A stretch of DNA of 64,000 bases from Umbelopsis ramanniana AG (Eukaryota > Mucoromycota > Umbelopsidomycetes > Umbelopsidales > Umbelopsidaceae). How positions within the stretch are numbered: position 1 is the first letter of the stretch; each line of letters opens with the position of its first letter. The notes under the pieces were generated by a model. That model ran no database searches. It saw nothing but the letters and a program-made list of their open reading frames with translations, and had not been told where the DNA came from. The DNA is taken from contig NW_026252161.1 of NCBI RefSeq assembly GCF_025399195.1, positions 1 through 64,000 of the forward strand. The letters run 5' to 3'. This document shows positions 59,721-64,000 of this stretch, in pieces. Both the position numbers and the translations under genes were made by a program.

Positions 59721-61243
59721 TTACAGAGTATCATTTGGCAGCCATGGCAGTGAGGAGTTGACGATTTCTTCATCCAACATAAGATGATCCTCTTCATCAG
59801 ATGAACAGCTCGACGATGGAATACCGGCGTAGGGATCTAATATCCAATTGGAACCAGCATGCACTAAGCATCCAGTACAAGAGCACGACGATCCGCAACG
59901 ACATGTTACGATACGATTGCTAGGACGTTGAGGCTGCGATTGACCATGCATGGGAGTAATAGTGATACATACAGATTCACCAGGTAAAGATAAGTCGCCA
60001 CAACAGGCACTTGATGGAGCAAAGGAACCGCAACAACTTTGATTTGACCGACGCTGCTGAATGGACAGTACTTGCTTTTGCTTTTGCTGGTGTTTCGATA
60101 GATCATTCTCAAAAATGGCCATCAACTCCGCTGCACTCTCAAATGTGAATGAATTCGCAAGGTCTTCAGTGAATTCGCCTGAAATAGATGAAGCAGAAGA
60201 TATTGGAATATGGGTAATATCGTCGCTTTCATCGGTTGGAAGGCATGCATTTTGTTCAGCCTGATCGCCGTCTATTAGCATAGCAAGGTCGTCTGGCAAG
60301 TCATTCAGTGAAAAGTCGAGCGATTCAACCGCCTTGCTCTGTAAATCGGAGAAAATGGGCTCGGACGTATGCGGAAGGGGTGATGACAGGTGGCTCTGCA
60401 GCAGAGTTTCATTTGAGGTAGAGGCCGAGTATATATTGAAAGCGTCGGTGCCGAGCACGACGGCAGGTTCGGATTTGACGGAAGAATCGCTGGAGGGAAC
60501 TCGAATCAGATTATGTGGGCCAATGATGCTTATGGGAGACGGTCGTCGGGATAGCGAAGATCTTCTACGTGGATGCGGTTTCTTGGGCTCAATTGATTTG
60601 TGAAAGACAAAAGAATAGTCGTTGTTATTGTCGATGGGAGGTAAAGGAGCTACTAAGTCCTTTGCGCTACTGGTTGCATGATCTGTTTCTTGTTTCGGGG
60701 CTATCAATGCCCAAGACCATGAAGCTGGGTCTTGTATGGATGGGGAAGATGAAGGGGGTGATGGGGTACTTTGTAGGTTACCATTTTGAATACCAATATC
60801 AACGGCTTGAGGAGACACTATGGGGCGGCGAAGGGATTTCTTCTTCGACCGTTTGCATGTGCAGTGACTTGCATGTTCCATATCACCCGAGTCGGAGGCA
60901 GATGTGGCTATGAGAGATGGCTCAGCTAAACGCCAATTTAGTTTCCTGTCATAATGTCCACTGAAGTCATCCAATACTTACATTGGCTTCGGTCCATACA
61001 GACGCATTTGACATGAACCTGTCTATTCCTACGCAGATCACGACAGTGAGAGCATTGTGTAACGGGCCTGCCCTTCTTCTTTATCTCGAATAGTGGTCTA
61101 TCTGCATGCGTGCAATGAGACGATCGATGTCCCTAGGTATTACAGCATTAGTTTTATGGCCGTCATAAATCACCATGCGTTCTGGGTGGACTCATTACCT
61201 TGATGCAAGTGGCGCAAGCAAATTTGACGTCGTTTATGTACAT
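59721..61243 (-). CDS. Copper-fist transcription factor (Ace1/Mac1/Cuf1 type)
   Basis: Copper-sensing DNA-binding regulator. Exons 61199-61243, 60982-61132, 59721-60925, 466 aa. The N-terminal copper fist reads MYINDVKFACATCIKGHRSS with Cys10, Cys13, Cys22 and His24, then KKKGRPVTQCSHCRD, the minor-groove KGRP motif. The middle is Ser/Pro-rich and acidic, a likely activation region, with CCG clusters (QSCCGS, SACCGD). At about 406-420 a C-terminal motif CRCGSSCSCTGCLVH follows C-x-C-x3-C-x-C-x2-C-x2-H, the copper-binding type found in Mac1/Cuf1 regulators that switch off high-affinity copper uptake. The intron between exons 2 and 3 falls right after the DNA-binding domain. Confidence 0.9.
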
Positions 61244-61477
61244 GAGGGTTGAGGTTTCTTCTGTTGCAGTATATTCAAGGAAAGGGGGGAAAAAAAATAG
61301 AAAAAAAATACGATAATATAGAAAAAATAAAATACGATAAGCAGATCAAATTACGATGCTCAAGGAACTCTCTATACGGAGAGGGAGATTTCAATAGAAT
61401 AAAGATGACGACTGCTACTTGGACTACTTGATTTATAGATGAGATACATAACCTTGGAAGAGCAGAATAATGAAAGG

Positions 61478-61505
61478 GAGAAGAAGAAGAAGAAGAAGAA
61501 GAAGG
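61478..61505. repeat. (AAG)n microsatellite
   Basis: About eight to nine perfect AAG units in the non-coding region between the copper-fist and ubiquitin-protease genes. Seen directly. Confidence 0.85.
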
Positions 61506-61682
61506 ACACTATGGCAATAAAATCATCCACTCTTTGCCTTTTCCCTAAAAAATACAATCCATACCAAAGTAGAGTTGGGGACTGTCAAAGAACGAACTCA
61601 GGCACGTCAAGTGTGCTTTGGGAGATTGCGGCATTTTTCCACCACACAGAACTCTCTCAACACTGTAACCCAGAAGCTGGCC

Positions 61683-61802
61683 AGGGTTAGGGCTCCATCC
61701 CAACCGTTCGCGCGATTTTCGCCATTGACGAAGGCTCCGATTGACCTTAGCGGCAGCTGATTTTTACAGCGTGTGGCGAGTCACGTGCTTAGCCCTAACC
61801 CT
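61683..61802. repeat. Inverted repeat with telomere-like TTAGGG core
   Basis: Two perfect 12-bp arms (AGGGTTAGGGCT and AGCCCTAACCCT) separated by 96 bp, upstream of the ubiquitin protease gene. The arms contain the TTAGGG telomere unit. The arms are seen directly; a binding-site role (Tbf1/TRF-like factor) is inference. Confidence 0.6.
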
Positions 61803-61888
61803 CGTCTTGCTCAGTGCAGGCTGGCTGAGGTTGGAACTTGCGGTCCTGTGCACCCTACCACACACACTCACCAAATGAAGAGATTCAG

Positions 61889-63965
61889 ATGCTTCCGTCA
61901 TTACAGTCTATCCAAACATTGCTAAACGAGATCAGCTACTATGCTCAACTATTGACAGCCTTACTTTCGCTAGGAGGCATCATCTACTCGCTCATTCGCC
62001 ATACCGACACTTATTATGCCTTCTCTGAGTGGTTAGATATCTCCTTTTGGCCGGCTTTGTATAACCTTTATTATTATTCTGGGTTGCCGCTATTATTGCA
62101 TATTCTTCAAATTGATGTACTATTCTCACCCGGAGGCTTCTTGGAGTTTTTTTCATTTTTATCTCCTGCATTAACTGCTCAAGATGAAGCTGCCATGCTT
62201 CATGCCGTCGATACCAAACCTCCTATAGCCGATCTATGCTCGTCACAACCATTGTATATCAGCGGCTTGGTCAACACTGGTAATTCATGTTTTTTGAATT
62301 CCGTCTTGCAGGTAAAAAAAAAATTATATATCATTTTTAATGCAATATCCCCGACCTTAACCCAAATGGATTACGCTTCAATCATAAGGCCCTGTCTGCT
62401 ACCGATGGAATTCAACCATTCCTAAACCTTATTGCCCATTCATCACCTTCTACCCCCGTGGCCGCTTCGTTATTATATACGCTCAGTCTATTATCATCCC
62501 CCAGTAGAAGACGATCATGCTTCCGACCAAGACATATTGTGCGGGCCATGAGTAACCATCGTCGTGTGATCAACAGGGAACAGCAGGACGCTCAAGAATT
62601 ATTTCAGCTATTGTCAAGTGCTGTCAATGAAGAGGAAACATCGGTTGTTCACCGCAATCGAACCAACGGTATAGCTGAAGTACTGGTCAAACCTCAACAG
62701 ATCAAAGAGCGATCTCCTTCCAATCCGCTGATAGGACTGTCTGCCAACCGACTTTCTTGCTTACAGTGCGGTTTTACAGTGAGCCATTTTGTTTAATCAG
62801 ATTAGGGAAGTATTGCAAACTTTAACCATATGACGTTGTAGGAGGCTATCAGGCATTTCACTTTTGATAATATCCAGCTCATACCCCCATCCAATGCTGT
62901 AAGTAACAAAAACAACCATACCAGGTTACTGGTAGTTCCGTACTCATCCCTTGTCTTCAGCATTCTATCAGTTTGCAACAGTGCCTACAACGGTACACAG
63001 CGATGGAACAACTCAAAGATGCAAATTGCCGCAATTGCTCCATACGTGCCACACTTAAGCTGCTGCAAAAGGAAATGGCCACACTGAGTGTTAAAGCTAA
63101 ACAAGTTCATAACAGGATGGAACAACGCCAGTTGCTTGATCATCTTGTTACGCTTGATAAACAATGTCGACAGCTGGACGACCGAATACGGAGCGGACGC
63201 ATATCTGAAGATTATGATGACGATAGTCTGCGTATTAAATCCATTGCAAGCTTCGCCTCCACCAAACAAGTCATGATCGCCAAGCCGCCCAAAATCCTAT
63301 GTTTGCATATCTCTCGTTCAGCATTTCATGAATTCGGCGGTTTGCAAAAAAATATGTGCCAGATTGTGTTCCCCGAGATACTCGACATCTCCGCATACTG
63401 TACAACAGGAGAGCTTAATGTGCACCCTGACCAACCTATTTCGCAGCAACCACCAGGTGCAGGACCTTACAAGTATAGACTCAAGAGTATCATCGTTCAT
63501 TATGGAAGCCACAGTTATGGTCATTTTGTTACGTATCGTCGATTACCATGCCACTGCTCATGCCAACGATGTCAGCATTTGGATCACATCTGGCTTCGGA
63601 TATCCGACGAGAAGGTCGATCGTGTAAGTTTACAGGATGTACTACGGGCAAATCCATATATGTTGATGTACGAAGCTTTGGAATCCGAACATGGTGGCGA
63701 CTCCGCACAACCAATGGTGACGTCCTCGTCAACTTCAGAAACACCTATACTTGCAGATGCACCATCGTCATTCGATTATTGCTATACAAGTGAAACGCCA
63801 GAGTCTTTAGAAGCCATCCGAATAGCCAATTCTCTTCTCACCAACGATGAACCCGCCGAAGAATCTACGGCAACGACCCTACCACGGCGACGGAAACATC
63901 ATAAGAGAAGAAGTAGTAGTAAACATGTAGATAATCTTGTTACCTCGGTTGTTACCGTACAGTGA
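61889..63965 (+). CDS. Membrane-anchored ubiquitin C-terminal hydrolase (USP30/Ubp16-like)
   Basis: Peptidase C19 deubiquitinase. Exons 61889-62311, 62389-62778, 62842-62898, 62961-63965, 624 aa. A membrane helix near residues 15-36 (YYAQLLTALLSLGGIIYSLI) and further hydrophobic stretches precede the catalytic domain, as in mitochondrial outer-membrane Ubp16/USP30. The Cys box is GLVNTGNSCFLNSVLQ (Cys about 133), then QQDAQELFQLL, a zinc-ribbon pair (LSCLQCGF and DANCRNCS) and the His box IIVHYGSHSYGHFVTYRR (about 467-485). The C-terminus is Ser/Thr-rich and ends in a basic KHHKRRSSSKH segment. The start is the first ATG in the frame; the helix-first layout makes organelle anchoring likely. 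Confidence 0.9.
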
Positions 63966-64000
63966 CGGACTATGTCGCAATTGATCGGCTGTAAGACTCA

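Larger units (their letters stand above)
61244..61888. promoter_or_regulatory. Divergent copper-fist/USP promoter with telomere-type inverted repeat
   Basis: 645 bp. Contains an (AAG)n microsatellite and a perfect 12-bp inverted repeat, AGGGTTAGGGCT at 61683-61694 and its complement at 61791-61802, about 87 bp before the USP start. A TCACGTG is at 61781-61787. No gene seen. Confidence 0.5.

Overview
This is nuclear DNA from a filamentous fungus, most likely an early-diverging one of the Mucoromycota (Mucorales-like). Genes are split by many short GT-AG introns of about 50-120 bp, intergenic spaces are short, and proteins resemble fungal orthologues with features such as XRCC4, a GOLGA7-type Erf4 protein, a GATA-PHD protein and NodB-family proteins. 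All gene models below were joined by hand from splice sites and reading phase. There is no bacterial, viral, CRISPR or intact transposon signal.

Layout. 1-8.7 kb: 5' part of translation elongation factor 1-alpha (minus), DNA topoisomerase II (plus, 20 exons) and V-ATPase proteolipid subunit c (minus). 8.9-15.8 kb: XRCC4-like NHEJ factor, a GPI-anchored polysaccharide-deacetylase-fold protein whose active-site residues are all replaced, and the SPB4 ribosome-biogenesis helicase. 16-25 kb: an uncharacterised 143-aa protein, proteasome chaperone PSMG3, a tiny membrane protein, a small secreted Cys protein, TYW3, a Pub1/TIA-1-type RNA-binding protein, an unknown protein and the small GTPase ARL1. 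25-35 kb: a WKF-domain nucleolar protein, a GATA+PHD protein, a START lipid-transfer protein, a small unknown ORF, Erf4/GOLGA7, ORC5 and spliceosomal SmG. 35-43.8 kb: a likely little-elongation-complex subunit 2 (ICE2/NARG2) protein with AT-hooks, a SH3-SAM-PH-CH polarity protein of the Boi/Pob1 type, and GINS subunit PSF3. 44-51 kb: two tandem secreted phosphoesterases (phospholipase C-like) plus a decayed third copy. 51-64 kb: an alpha/beta hydrolase, a Sec7-PH Arf exchange factor that looks 5'-truncated and frameshifted, a subtilase, acireductone dioxygenase, a copper-fist transcription factor and a membrane-anchored ubiquitin protease.

Most genes are single-copy housekeeping genes with no operon-like logic. 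The accessory part is 44-58 kb: duplicated and decayed secreted phosphoesterases, an esterase, a broken ArfGEF and a secreted protease. The observations most worth checking are the dead deacetylase, the phosphoesterase array with shared CACGTG/TATA-like promoters, the broken Sec7 gene, PSF3 with two GC-AG introns and a 12-nt microexon, the fungal ICE2-like protein, and the CH-domain extension of the Boi-like protein.
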